From assembly GCA_003138355.1 (NCBI GenBank), contig PLFX01000054.1, forward strand, positions 91,783 through 155,782: a DNA stretch of 64,000 bases. The letters run 5' to 3'. Of this stretch, positions 56,659 to 64,000 are shown in pieces. The notes under the pieces were generated by a model. The model searched no databases. It was not told the DNA's origin and was given only the letters and a program-made list of their open reading frames with translations. The translations under genes were made by a program, and so were the position numbers. The stretch comes from Solirubrobacterales bacterium (GTDB lineage: Bacteria; Actinomycetota; Thermoleophilia; Solirubrobacterales; Solirubrobacteraceae). The first letter of the stretch is position 1; each line of letters begins with the position of its first letter.

Positions 56659-58176
56659 CTACTGCCCGTCGCCGCTGGCGAGGTAGGCGATCGTGTCGAC
56701 GATGATTCGCAGGTCCGTCCAGGGCGACCAGTTCGCGATGTAGAGGTAGTCGATCTTGACCATCTCGCTGAGCGGGATGCGGGCCGAGCCGAGCGTCTGC
56801 CAGCGACCCGTGATACCCGGAGTGAGGTGTAGGCGCCCTCGGTCCAAGCCGGTGACGTGGCTGTCCTCATCGATCACGAGCGGGCGCGGTCCCACGAGGC
56901 TCATGCTGCCGGCCAGCACGTTGAACAGCTGCGGCAGCTCGTCGAGCCCGTAGCGGCGGATCAGCTTGCCGACGCGCGTAAGCCGCGGATCGGCGTCGAT
57001 CTTGAAGAGAGAGGCGCAAGCGGCCTCGTTGTGCTCGCGCAACGAGTCCTTCAGCGTGTCGGCCCCGTCGAGCATGCTGCGGAACTTGAGCATCTTGAAT
57101 ACGGTCTCGTCGCGGCCCATGCGGGTCTGGCGGAACAGCACCGGCCCGCGCGAGTCGAGCTTCACCGCCAGCGCGATCACGGCCATCACGGGCGCGAGCA
57201 GGACGGTGGCGATCGTGGCGCCGATCAGATCGAAGCTGCGCTTGAGCGCCAGCGATGAGCGGCTCAGCCCGAAGTGGGGTACCCCCATCAGCACCAGGCC
57301 GCCGATGTCGTCGAAGACGACTGAGCTGCCGACGGCGCCGAGCGTGGTCGGCAGCAGGCTGACCCGGAGCCCGGTCATGTTCGCCATGCGGATGATGTCG
57401 AGCGTCGCGGCGGGCCCGGCGACGCCGGTTTCGATGATCAGCCGGTGGACCTGTTCGCGTACCAGCAGCTCGTGCAGCGCGCGGTGGTCCATCGCGATCT
57501 CCGGGTCGGTCCGCCCGACGAGATCCACGCCGCTGAGGTGCTCGAGCTTGCCCGCGAGTCGCTCGAATACGCCGGCGCCACCGACCAGCATGCAGCGCTC
57601 GACCGGCGAGATGCGCTCCGCGACGCGTCGGGCAACGGCACGTGTGACCACGAGCCCCCCGATGAGCAGCCCCCACAGCATCAGCAGGTGGAAAGTGTCC
57701 GACGTACCGGTGACGAGGTAGTGACGCATCAGCCAGATCAGTAGCGCCACGACCGAGGCTACGTTGACCAACCGCGGCAGCTCCTTGAGCGTTGTGCGGT
57801 CGAGCACGAGCTCGTCGTTGTCGTAGAGCCCGCCGAGCTTGGCGGCGAGGATCATCAGCGGAACGACGAGCAGGTAGAGCAGGCGCAGCGGGCGGGCGCC
57901 GACGCCGTCGACGGCAACGAGCACGGCGAGTGCGGCAGTCAGCGCGTCGGCCAGACCGAGCAGGCGGCGGTAGTTGGACTCGCGCAAGCGCAGGTCGCGC
58001 AGCGCCTGCGAGCTCGAGTCGAGGACGACCGGACGCGCGGCCTGGCGCCGTGCGTGAGTCTCAAGGGCCGCGTCCTCAGTCGTAACGAGCAACACCGGCG
58101 CGTCCTCGGCGGCAACCGGCACGCGCGGCTTGCGCCTCGCATTTGAGGGTCGGTCCTGCTCCGTGAGCTGAGCCAT
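56659..58176 (-). CDS. Undecaprenyl-phosphate sugar phosphotransferase (WcaJ/CpsE-like)
   Basis: 505 aa. Four or five N-terminal helices (about 70-180), a Rossmann-like CoA-binding-like domain (CMLVGGAGVFERLAGKLEHL) and, after helix ALKRSFDLIGATIATVLLAP (the conserved start), the catalytic domain: KLDSRGPVLFRQTRMGRDE, FKMLKFRSMLDGAD, LPQLFNVLAGSMSLVGPRPLV and LTPGITGRWQTLGSARIPLSEMVKIDY. It transfers a sugar-1-phosphate to undecaprenyl phosphate to begin the repeat unit. This is the only initiating enzyme visible for either polysaccharide block. Confidence 0.95.
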   Translation of the reverse strand: MAQLTEQDRPSNARRKPRVPVAAEDAPVLLVTTEDAALETHARRQAARPVVLDSSSQALRDLRLRESNYRRLLGLADALTAALAVLVAVDGVGARPLRLLYLLVVPLMILAAKLGGLYDNDELVLDRTTLKELPRLVNVASVVALLIWLMRHYLVTGTSDTFHLLMLWGLLIGGLVVTRAVARRVAERISPVERCMLVGGAGVFERLAGKLEHLSGVDLVGRTDPEIAMDHRALHELLVREQVHRLIIETGVAGPAATLDIIRMANMTGLRVSLLPTTLGAVGSSVVFDDIGGLVLMGVPHFGLSRSSLALKRSFDLIGATIATVLLAPVMAVIALAVKLDSRGPVLFRQTRMGRDETVFKMLKFRSMLDGADTLKDSLREHNEAACASLFKIDADPRLTRVGKLIRRYGLDELPQLFNVLAGSMSLVGPRPLVIDEDSHVTGLDRGRLHLTPGITGRWQTLGSARIPLSEMVKIDYLYIANWSPWTDLRIIVDTIAYLASGDGQ

Positions 58177-58523
58177 GAGCGACTCCAGTGGTAGGGCTGT
58201 CGCTGATCCCCACCTTGTCCGGCGAATTGGGGCTACGACACTCGTCGAGCGTAGCTAGCGGGAGAGAACCGTGCGTACAAAGCCGCATGCGCGCCGTACG
58301 CACCGCAATCAGGCGCCTGCGAACTAGGATCGCAGCTCGCAGGCTGGGCGACCAGGGAGAAAGCTACCCAGCCGTGCGTAGCGGCGCGGTTAGCCGCCCA
58401 TCCGTGAGCGGGAATGCTCAGTTCGCTCTAGGTGCTTCTCGCCACCAGGTGGCGTCAGATGTCGCCGGCCAGTTGCGTACTGCGCGCGAGATCCTGATCG
58501 ATCCGCGCGGCAGCGGACCTGGC
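58177..58523. other. 347-bp gap; right part holds copy 2 of the coding repeat
   Basis: Between the starts/ends of two leftward genes. A + frame (58188-58544) is open through here, but only its end resembles a real peptide. Upstream of 58446 I see no gene. The region should contain the promoter of the sugar transferase, with no clear consensus. Confidence 0.5.
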
Positions 58524-58559
58524 TCACTCAGCGCGACTGGATGAGCCGAAGGGCGCGCG
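58446..58559 (+). repeat. Copy 2 of a 114-bp coding repeat
   Basis: Matches 51806-51919 without gaps. Its + frame reads QVASDVAGQLRTAREILIDP and ends SLSATG-stop, like the end of the GAP1-like protein. Its last 36 bp overlap, on the other strand, the last codons of the adenylation enzyme. Confidence 0.85.
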
Positions 58560-61500
58560 AGCTGCTCGCTCCGGAGCGTTGAGCTGGTCCGCGATCCTCG
58601 CTGCCAGTAAGTCCACAGCGGTGTCGTCCAGGCCGTCGTAATGCGATCCCGGTATGTAGTCCACGGTGACGCCGCCCGCCACGGTGCGCCGCCACAGTGG
58701 GAGAGAGTCGAGCAGCGTCGGCGCGACTTCGGCACGGAACAGGGTCATCTTCCCCACGTACGGCCGCGGGCGGTACCAGTGCCACGCCTCGAAGCCGACG
58801 AGGTCGGCGGGGTGCGACGTCGGCGGCGGCCCGAGCGCGCGCTGTGCCCTGTTGTGCAGCCGCCCGTCGGGTTTTGCGTGTCTGCAGACCCACAGGCACA
58901 GGAGGCGACGCAGATCGCGCGGGTGGCCGCGGGGCACTGCGCGCGCGTACCACCTGATCCGCTCGCCGCGCGAGTGCCAACGCTGGTGAATTGTGGTGTC
59001 GATCGCACCAAAGAACTCGACCTCCTCGCCCGACGCAGTCAGGATCCGTGCGATCTCGAGCCCGAGCAGCCCGCCGAAAGAGTGGCCAACGAACGCGTAC
59101 GGTCCTGATGGTTGGACGCTTCGAATCGACTCAACGCAGCGCTCAGCCATCTCGGCGGCGCGTGCTTCGCGTGGGACTGTCTCATCGACCGGATCGGTCA
59201 CGACGCCGTAAACCGGACGGCCGGTCGGGATCCGGGTCCCAAGAGTGCGCATGTGGAGGACCTCGCCGGTCCACCAGGGCAGCAGGAAGAGTGGTCGTCC
59301 ACCGTCGCCGGGCGCCAGCTCGATCGGCGACCGTGCGCCGGCGCTCGGACCGTCGATCAGCGCCGCGAGAGCGGCGATCGTCGGCGCGCTCAACAGCGAG
59401 GAGAGCGGGAGATCGACACCCAACTCGTCGTGTATCCGCGCAAAGATGCGCATTGCCGCGAGCGACGTGCCGCCCGCGTCGAAGAAGTCCTCGTCTCGGG
59501 CGAGCGCGTCGCGTTGGAGCACGCTCTCCCAGACCGCCCGCAAGTGCTGCTCCGTCGAGTGCTCGCCCGCGCCATCTGCAGCCGCTCGTTCCGCGGCGGC
59601 CCGCGCCTGCGCCTGCGCGACCGCACCGCGGATCTGCTCGATCGACTCGGGGTTGCGCAGCGCCGCGAGGTTGCTGATTGGATTCCCGTTGATCGCATCT
59701 GTGGCCGCCCGCTCCGACTGCTTGCCGTTGAGCGTCGTCGGGAGCTCCGCGACCGCGACGATCAGTCGCGGCACATGCAGCGGGGTCGTGCTACGAGCGA
59801 TCTCCTGCCTGATCCGGCGTTCCAGCCGAGTGTCGAGCGCGTGGCCGTCGCGCATCACCACGAGCAGCGCCACATGTGGCTCGCCGGACTGATCCGCACC
59901 ACGCTGCTCGACCGCGAGCAACTCGCTCACCTCCGCGACGTCCCCTAACGCGTTGTAGATCTCGGCGGGGCCGATCCGCACGCCCTGGATGTTGAGCACG
60001 CCGTCCGAGCGGCCGTGCAGCTCAGCGTAGCCGTCGGCGTCGAAGCTGACGAGATCGCCGTGCGTCCACACCCCCGGGTTGGCGGCGAAGTACGCAGCGT
60101 GGAAGCGAGTCCCGTCGTCATCGCCGAGGAAGCCGAGTGGCCGTGACGGGAACGGGTTCGCACAGATCAGCTCGCCGATCTGCTCACCCGGCGTGGTGAG
60201 CGCCTGTACGTCCATGCCGAGGCTCCGGCACTGGAGCTTGCCCCGTCGAACGGGCAGATCCGGGTTGCCGACGAGGAAGCCGGCGATGATGTCGGTCCCG
60301 CCGCTGATCGACTGCAGCGGCAAGTCGCCGACATGCTCGCGCACCCAGTCGAACTGCGAAGGTTGCAGGATCGAGCCGGTCGACAGCACGGCGCGCAGCT
60401 CGGACAGTGCCATCTCGTCCCGTGGCGAGACGCCGGTCGCCTCGCACAGCCGTAGGTACGGCGGGCTGGTGCCGAACACGGTCACGCGCTCGGCCTCGAC
60501 GATCCGCCAGAGCGTGCGCGGGTCGGTGATCGCTCCTTCGTAGGTCACCACCGTGCTGCCGCAGGCGAGCGCCGATAGCTGCCAGTTCCACATCATCCAG
60601 GCGGTCGTGGTGTGGAAGAACAGCGTGTCCTGCGGGCGCAGATCGACGTGTAGCCGGTGTTCCTTCGCGTGCGCCAACAGCGTCCCACCGGCTCCGTGCA
60701 CGATGCACTTGGGCGGCCCGGTCGTCCCGGAACTGAACATCACGAACAGCGGATGGTTGAAGTCGAACCGCGGCCAGCGCACGCTCGTCTCGCCGGCCGG
60801 AGCGTCGCTCGCCCGGTACAGCGGCACGGATAGTGGCGGCGCCGGCGCGTCGTCGAGGGCAATAACGAACCGCAGCGACCGCAAGGACGCGGCGAGCTCT
60901 CCAATCCGTTCGCGCACCTGCGCGTCGCCCGGCATCGCTCGCGCCTCGAAGCTCGCGATCAGGATGTCCGGGTCGAGCTGCTCGAGGCGGCTCAGCAGCG
61001 CCTGCGGCGCCAAATCGGGGGGCGCGCTCGAGAACGTCGCGCCGACCGCCGCGCATGCAAGCCCTGCGACCATCGCCTCGGGGTTGTTCGCTACCACGGC
61101 CGCGACGCGGTCCCCGGGCGAGACCCCGAGCTCGCGGAGCAGCTGAGCAAACGAGCGCACGCGGCCGCGCAGCTCGTTGCGGGTCAGGCGCTCGACCGCG
61201 CCATCGGCGCGGTGGGCAACGAGCGCTGGCCGCTCCTCGTCCTGCGGGCTCTCGACTCCGAGCACGTTTTCGGTGTAGCTCAGCTGAAGGTTCGGGAAGA
61301 ACGTTGCCCGCTCGCACGGGTCGTCTGTGCAGACGACCTCGGTCGAGCCTTCGACCCGCAGCCCCGACCACTCTAGAAACAGCCGCCAGAACGACCGGAA
61401 CTCCGCGACCGAGAACGCATCGAGCGCCGCGTGATCGGCGAACTGCCGTCCCGTCCGCTGCTCGCAATAGCGACGGAACTCGGTGAGCTGTGTCGTGGTT

Positions 61501-61619
61501 CGGTCATTTGCTCGACGCAGCCACGGCGGTCGTAGTTTGCGCTTGGCATACGAACGGACCGACGGGCTCCGTCTCACGAGCCCGTCAACCCCGCGAGCGG
61601 TGGAGCTTGCCACGGGCAT
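58524..61619 (-). CDS. Adenylation - carrier - thioesterase protein (single-module NRPS-like)
   Basis: 1031 aa from ATG 61619; ATG 61673 and GTG 61577 are alternatives. The N-terminal part is like acetoacetyl-CoA synthetase (LTEFRRYCEQRTGRQFADHA, FVMFSSGTTGPPKCIVHG, RSLGMDVQALTTPGEQIGEL, LPTTLNGKQSERAATDAI with the catalytic Lys). Residues about 690-755 form a carrier domain, EDFFDAGGTSLAAMRIF, with the phosphopantetheine Ser719. A thioesterase follows, FVGHSFGGLLGLEIA, with Ser847, and a later SHYDGLDD with the catalytic His. It would load an acid, hold it on the carrier, and release it. A PPTase gene is adjacent upstream. The substrate is unknown; acyl-decoration of a polysaccharide or a small product are possible. 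Confidence 0.85.
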   Translation of the reverse strand: MPVASSTARGVDGLVRRSPSVRSYAKRKLRPPWLRRANDRTTTQLTEFRRYCEQRTGRQFADHAALDAFSVAEFRSFWRLFLEWSGLRVEGSTEVVCTDDPCERATFFPNLQLSYTENVLGVESPQDEERPALVAHRADGAVERLTRNELRGRVRSFAQLLRELGVSPGDRVAAVVANNPEAMVAGLACAAVGATFSSAPPDLAPQALLSRLEQLDPDILIASFEARAMPGDAQVRERIGELAASLRSLRFVIALDDAPAPPLSVPLYRASDAPAGETSVRWPRFDFNHPLFVMFSSGTTGPPKCIVHGAGGTLLAHAKEHRLHVDLRPQDTLFFHTTTAWMMWNWQLSALACGSTVVTYEGAITDPRTLWRIVEAERVTVFGTSPPYLRLCEATGVSPRDEMALSELRAVLSTGSILQPSQFDWVREHVGDLPLQSISGGTDIIAGFLVGNPDLPVRRGKLQCRSLGMDVQALTTPGEQIGELICANPFPSRPLGFLGDDDGTRFHAAYFAANPGVWTHGDLVSFDADGYAELHGRSDGVLNIQGVRIGPAEIYNALGDVAEVSELLAVEQRGADQSGEPHVALLVVMRDGHALDTRLERRIRQEIARSTTPLHVPRLIVAVAELPTTLNGKQSERAATDAINGNPISNLAALRNPESIEQIRGAVAQAQARAAAERAAADGAGEHSTEQHLRAVWESVLQRDALARDEDFFDAGGTSLAAMRIFARIHDELGVDLPLSSLLSAPTIAALAALIDGPSAGARSPIELAPGDGGRPLFLLPWWTGEVLHMRTLGTRIPTGRPVYGVVTDPVDETVPREARAAEMAERCVESIRSVQPSGPYAFVGHSFGGLLGLEIARILTASGEEVEFFGAIDTTIHQRWHSRGERIRWYARAVPRGHPRDLRRLLCLWVCRHAKPDGRLHNRAQRALGPPPTSHPADLVGFEAWHWYRPRPYVGKMTLFRAEVAPTLLDSLPLWRRTVAGGVTVDYIPGSHYDGLDDTAVDLLAARIADQLNAPERAARAPFGSSSRAE

Positions 61620-61737
61620 TAGGATATTCTCACTTTGCGGGCTACTACTGGGTAGAAAAGCGCCCAGTGCCATGGGCATCTCTCGCCGAGTGGAGACGGC
61701 GATCGCCGCGCCAGGCGATTGGCTGCGGCGGCGCGAC

Positions 61738-62445
61738 CTATGGGCTGGCCAGCTCGGCGCCCAGGTCGAGCTCACGAACCGGCAGCATCGCATCACGCCA
61801 GCTGTGAGCGCCGGCGACGACGACGGCGCCTACCAGCCCGTGGCCGGCGTCGATGCCCGCCAACGTCCAGCCCCCCGGAGCGGGCGCGGCGGCGGCGCCG
61901 GAGAGGCCGCCCGCGAGGCCTTCGCCGCTGGCTTTCAGTTGGGCTTCCATCCGCGTCCACTGGCGATAGAAGCTCTGCACCCGCCGCTCGCCGCGCTGGC
62001 TCATCACCGTTCGCGCCGCGGCAGGGGCGAACACGCGCGCGGCGATCGCCTCAAGCTCGCTGATTGGCACGCAGAGCTCGATGTCGACCCCGACAGGCCC
62101 GAGCGGCGTGACCGCGATCAGCCCCCAATCGCCGCTGTGCGAGACGCTGAAATGCGGAGCGCCACCGACTAGCCGCGGCTTGCCCGACGGGTCGGCGACG
62201 AACTGCAGCGCCCCGGGCGGACAGCGGAGCCACCGCGCGAGCACGATGCGTAGTGCCGCGCGAGAAACGATGTGCTGGCGGCGCACGGCCGGCGTCGCGC
62301 GGTCGGCACGGCGGCGCTCGCTAGCCGCAAGCAGCTGTGCTGCGCGCTCGACGAGCAGCTCGTCTTGACGCAGATCGATCAGCCACAGCGCCGGAGGCTC
62401 CGCCGTGTCCGGTTCGCGCTGAGCGCGACGCGTTCGTGACACCAC
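61738..62445 (-). CDS. 4'-phosphopantetheinyl transferase (Sfp type)
   Basis: 235 aa from GTG 62445. Signatures: FVADPSGKPRLVGGAPHFSVSHSGDW (P1/P1a), GPVGVDIELC (Mg-binding VDIE) and FYRQWTRMEAQLKASGEGL, where the family usually has WTxKEAxxK. The first Lys is replaced by Met (RMEA), but E and the second K are kept. It converts apo carrier proteins to holo form from CoA. It lies 118 nt upstream of the adenylation-carrier-thioesterase gene in the same direction, its obvious partner. Confidence 0.9.
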   Translation of the reverse strand: MVSRTRRAQREPDTAEPPALWLIDLRQDELLVERAAQLLAASERRRADRATPAVRRQHIVSRAALRIVLARWLRCPPGALQFVADPSGKPRLVGGAPHFSVSHSGDWGLIAVTPLGPVGVDIELCVPISELEAIAARVFAPAAARTVMSQRGERRVQSFYRQWTRMEAQLKASGEGLAGGLSGAAAAPAPGGWTLAGIDAGHGLVGAVVVAGAHSWRDAMLPVRELDLGAELASP

Positions 62446-62528
62446 TCTTTGCAGAAGTTACCGGCGCGTGACGCGCGTTGCGACGCATTTTCCTCAGCCG
62501 GCCCGTCATGGCATGATCCGCGAACTGG

Positions 62529-63377
62529 ATGAGCGAACCAACCGCCGCCCGCACGTCCGCGTTCTTTGTCGACGCTCGCCGCTTCGCCGCCATCATCGCG
62601 CACCGGTTGCAGGGGCCGCTCAGGCGACTTTGCCGCGACCCGACGCGCAAGCTCTATGGCGTGCGGCTCGAGCTCGACGACCGGTGGGCGAGCCCGGCGA
62701 TACGGCACGCGATCGATGCCGGCTGGTACGAGCAGCCGGAGCGTCGGGTGCTCGAAGCAACCCTGCGTCCCGATGACCGTTATCTCGAGCTCGGCGCCGG
62801 CACCGGCTACATCACCGCACGGGCCTGCCAGCTCATTGGCGAGGCCAGAGTCGTCGCCTACGAAGCAATACCCGAGCTCGCGGCGGTGGCCGCCGAGACC
62901 GCTCATCGCAACGGCTTCCATCCTGCGATCTTCAACGCGATCCTCGGTATCGAGGACGGCGAGACCGACCTGTTCGTTGACGGCGACTTCTGGTCCTCGA
63001 CAACAGTTGCCACCGGGGCTGGGCACAAGATCCGCGTCCCGGTCAGGTCGCTCGATCGCGAGCTCGCGCGAACGCAGTCGACGTATCTCATGGTCGACAT
63101 CGAGGGCGGTGAGGTCGATCTGCTCGGGGCGGCGCGCTTACCCGATCATGTCCGGGCGGTTTGCGTCGAACTGCACCCAGACCGTGTCGGCGCAACTCCG
63201 ATCCAGCGCCTTCTGGTGAAGCTGATCAACGAGGGCTTTCACCTCGACCTCGAGAAGTCGGTCGAGTGGGTGGCGTTCCTGGCGCGCGAGGAGGCGCAGC
63301 TGCCCATATCGGGCAGTGAGCAGCTAGAAGAGGATCACGACCGCCGCGGGGCTTGTGCCGGCGGACTGCTCGCTTGA
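62529..63377 (+). CDS. FkbM-family methyltransferase
   Basis: 282 aa from ATG 62529. LRPDDRYLELGAGTGYITAR is motif I; VVAYEAIPELAAVAAETAHR and HPAIFNAILGIEDGETDLFV follow, then IRVPVRSLDRELARTQSTYL and LMVDIEGGEVDLLGAARL with the FkbM 'DIEGxE' signature. It probably O-methylates a sugar or secondary metabolite using SAM. Divergent from the PPTase gene. It is a second, intact copy of the family broken at 38733. Confidence 0.88.
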   Translation: MSEPTAARTSAFFVDARRFAAIIAHRLQGPLRRLCRDPTRKLYGVRLELDDRWASPAIRHAIDAGWYEQPERRVLEATLRPDDRYLELGAGTGYITARACQLIGEARVVAYEAIPELAAVAAETAHRNGFHPAIFNAILGIEDGETDLFVDGDFWSSTTVATGAGHKIRVPVRSLDRELARTQSTYLMVDIEGGEVDLLGAARLPDHVRAVCVELHPDRVGATPIQRLLVKLINEGFHLDLEKSVEWVAFLAREEAQLPISGSEQLEEDHDRRGACAGGLLA

Positions 63378-63440
63378 GCGCCTGCGCTGGGTCGTCGCGG
63401 AGACCCTCGAGCGCGTGCGCTGGGTTGTCCCCGGAGAACG

Positions 63441-63728
63441 CTACGGAGTGGCTCTGGGTTCGTGGTCCGGTTGCGCGACCGGAGCGCCCTCAATGTCGGC
63501 CTGCGTTTCGCCATGCTCTGCCGCGCCGCGCCGCCACTCGGACTCGTCCACGAGCGACATCTCCGCAACTGCCGCCTGCGTGAAGCGGAGCCGTGCGCCC
63601 GGCTCGAGGCCCGGCGCCGAAACGACTTCGACCACGACATACTCGGCGCTGGCATCGAGCACACGGTAGAAGGCCTCGCCGGCTAGGAGGCGATGGCGCA
63701 GTAGATGCGGGCGCTTCTCGGTTTCCAT
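63441..63728 (-). CDS. Small hypothetical protein
   Basis: 95 aa from ATG 63728 (METEKRPHLLRHRLLAGEAF). The core RVLDASAEYVVVEVVSAPG, LEPGARLRFTQAAVAEMS reads like a beta-rich small domain rather than a shadow frame. I do not recognise a named family. Its start lies within a longer open frame from 63800. Confidence 0.5.
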   Translation of the reverse strand: METEKRPHLLRHRLLAGEAFYRVLDASAEYVVVEVVSAPGLEPGARLRFTQAAVAEMSLVDESEWRRGAAEHGETQADIEGAPVAQPDHEPRATP

Positions 63729-63825
63729 CGTCACTACCGACGAAATACGCTGGAGAGCGGTGATGACCTGCCCGTGCACGCCAATTCGCTGTGCGGGCAA
63801 CGGACGTTTGACCTAGTCGTTTTGT

Positions 63826-64000
63826 CCAGGTGGGTGGACACCGCCCGGACTTCGCGTCCTAGATGTAGGACCCGAGAAGGTTGTTCAGCTCGTTGAGGCG
63901 AGCTGCCGGGGGTTGGCGGGCGAGTGAGCCGTGTGGTCGGCGGTGATTGTAGAAGTCGAGCCAGCCGGGGAGGGCGGAGTTGCGTTCGCGGCTGGTGCGG
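63826..64000 (-). mobile_element. IS481-family insertion sequence, 3' end
   Basis: The element continues past the right edge. Its outer end is probably near 63826, where tgtccaggtgggtggac begins, an inverted-repeat-like sequence of the type found at IS481 termini; the transposase stop follows 20 nt further in. The other end is out of view. Confidence 0.6.
63859..64000 (-). CDS. IS481-family transposase, C-terminal end (5' part off the window)
   Basis: The last 46 codons are visible: RERNSALPGWLDFYNHRRP, HGSLARQPPAARLNEL, NNLLGSYI-stop. WLDFYNHRRPHGSL with the DDE integrase-core ending is typical of IS481/IS3-like transposases, and NNLLGSYI-stop is the common IS481 end. The catalytic residues lie beyond the edge. 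Confidence 0.88.
   Translation of the reverse strand, partial: RTSRERNSALPGWLDFYNHRRPHGSLARQPPAARLNELNNLLGSYI

Noticed and set aside
62379..63026. Minus-strand frame opposite the FkbM gene
   Set aside because: Shadow of the methyltransferase, which carries clear SAM-binding motifs on the plus strand.

Overview
This window is GC-rich (about 70% by eye), uses GTG starts often, and packs genes into operons with 4-nt ATGA/GTGA overlaps. A furA-katG pair, secreted proteins with CMRxxGxxxFPDP repeats, and GASH/double-GTPase genes point to an actinobacterium. A Thermoleophilia/Solirubrobacterales-like origin is my inference; no rRNA is present to test it.

Positions 1-16,000 hold general-purpose genes: a GT39 membrane glycosyltransferase cut by the left edge, a secreted PKD protein, a CAU tRNA, a DUF2182/DUF1326 membrane pair, a lone AAA+ ATPase, an amino-acid permease, DUF1003 and GYD proteins, a UspA-MFS pair, a large secreted glycosidase and an MTA/SAH nucleosidase. 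Positions 16,000-23,800 are stress and efflux modules, each with a regulator and a visible candidate operator: MarR-MFS, FurA-KatG and ArsR/MFS. A 165-bp inverted-repeat element lies between katG and arsR.

Positions 23,900-47,700 form a very large surface-polysaccharide locus. It has eleven glycosyltransferases, an exporter-like ABC transporter, a sulfotransferase, a hexapeptide acyltransferase, SAM methyltransferases, an O-antigen polymerase/ligase and a Wzz/BY-kinase fusion. Two genes in its middle look broken: a frameshifted FkbM methyltransferase and a DUF3800-like remnant without a start codon. Positions 53,000-63,400 are a second block: a Wzy/TPR protein co-transcribed with an ECF sigma factor and a membrane protein that is probably its anti-sigma factor, a CpsB-type PHP phosphatase, a WcaJ-type initiating sugar transferase, an adenylation-carrier-thioesterase enzyme with its own phosphopantetheinyl transferase, and a second FkbM methyltransferase.

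Between the two polysaccharide blocks, at 48,320-51,904, is a tight four-gene operon: an all-helical GASH-like protein, two different P-loop GTPases and a short GAP1-N-like protein. It resembles the GTPase-centred systems predicted in bacterial conflict/signalling studies but has no visible effector, and its last gene is short. That last gene ends inside a 114-bp coding repeat found again at 58,446, beside the adenylation enzyme. This operon and its repeat are the most interesting part of the window. The right edge contains the 3' end of an IS481-type transposase.
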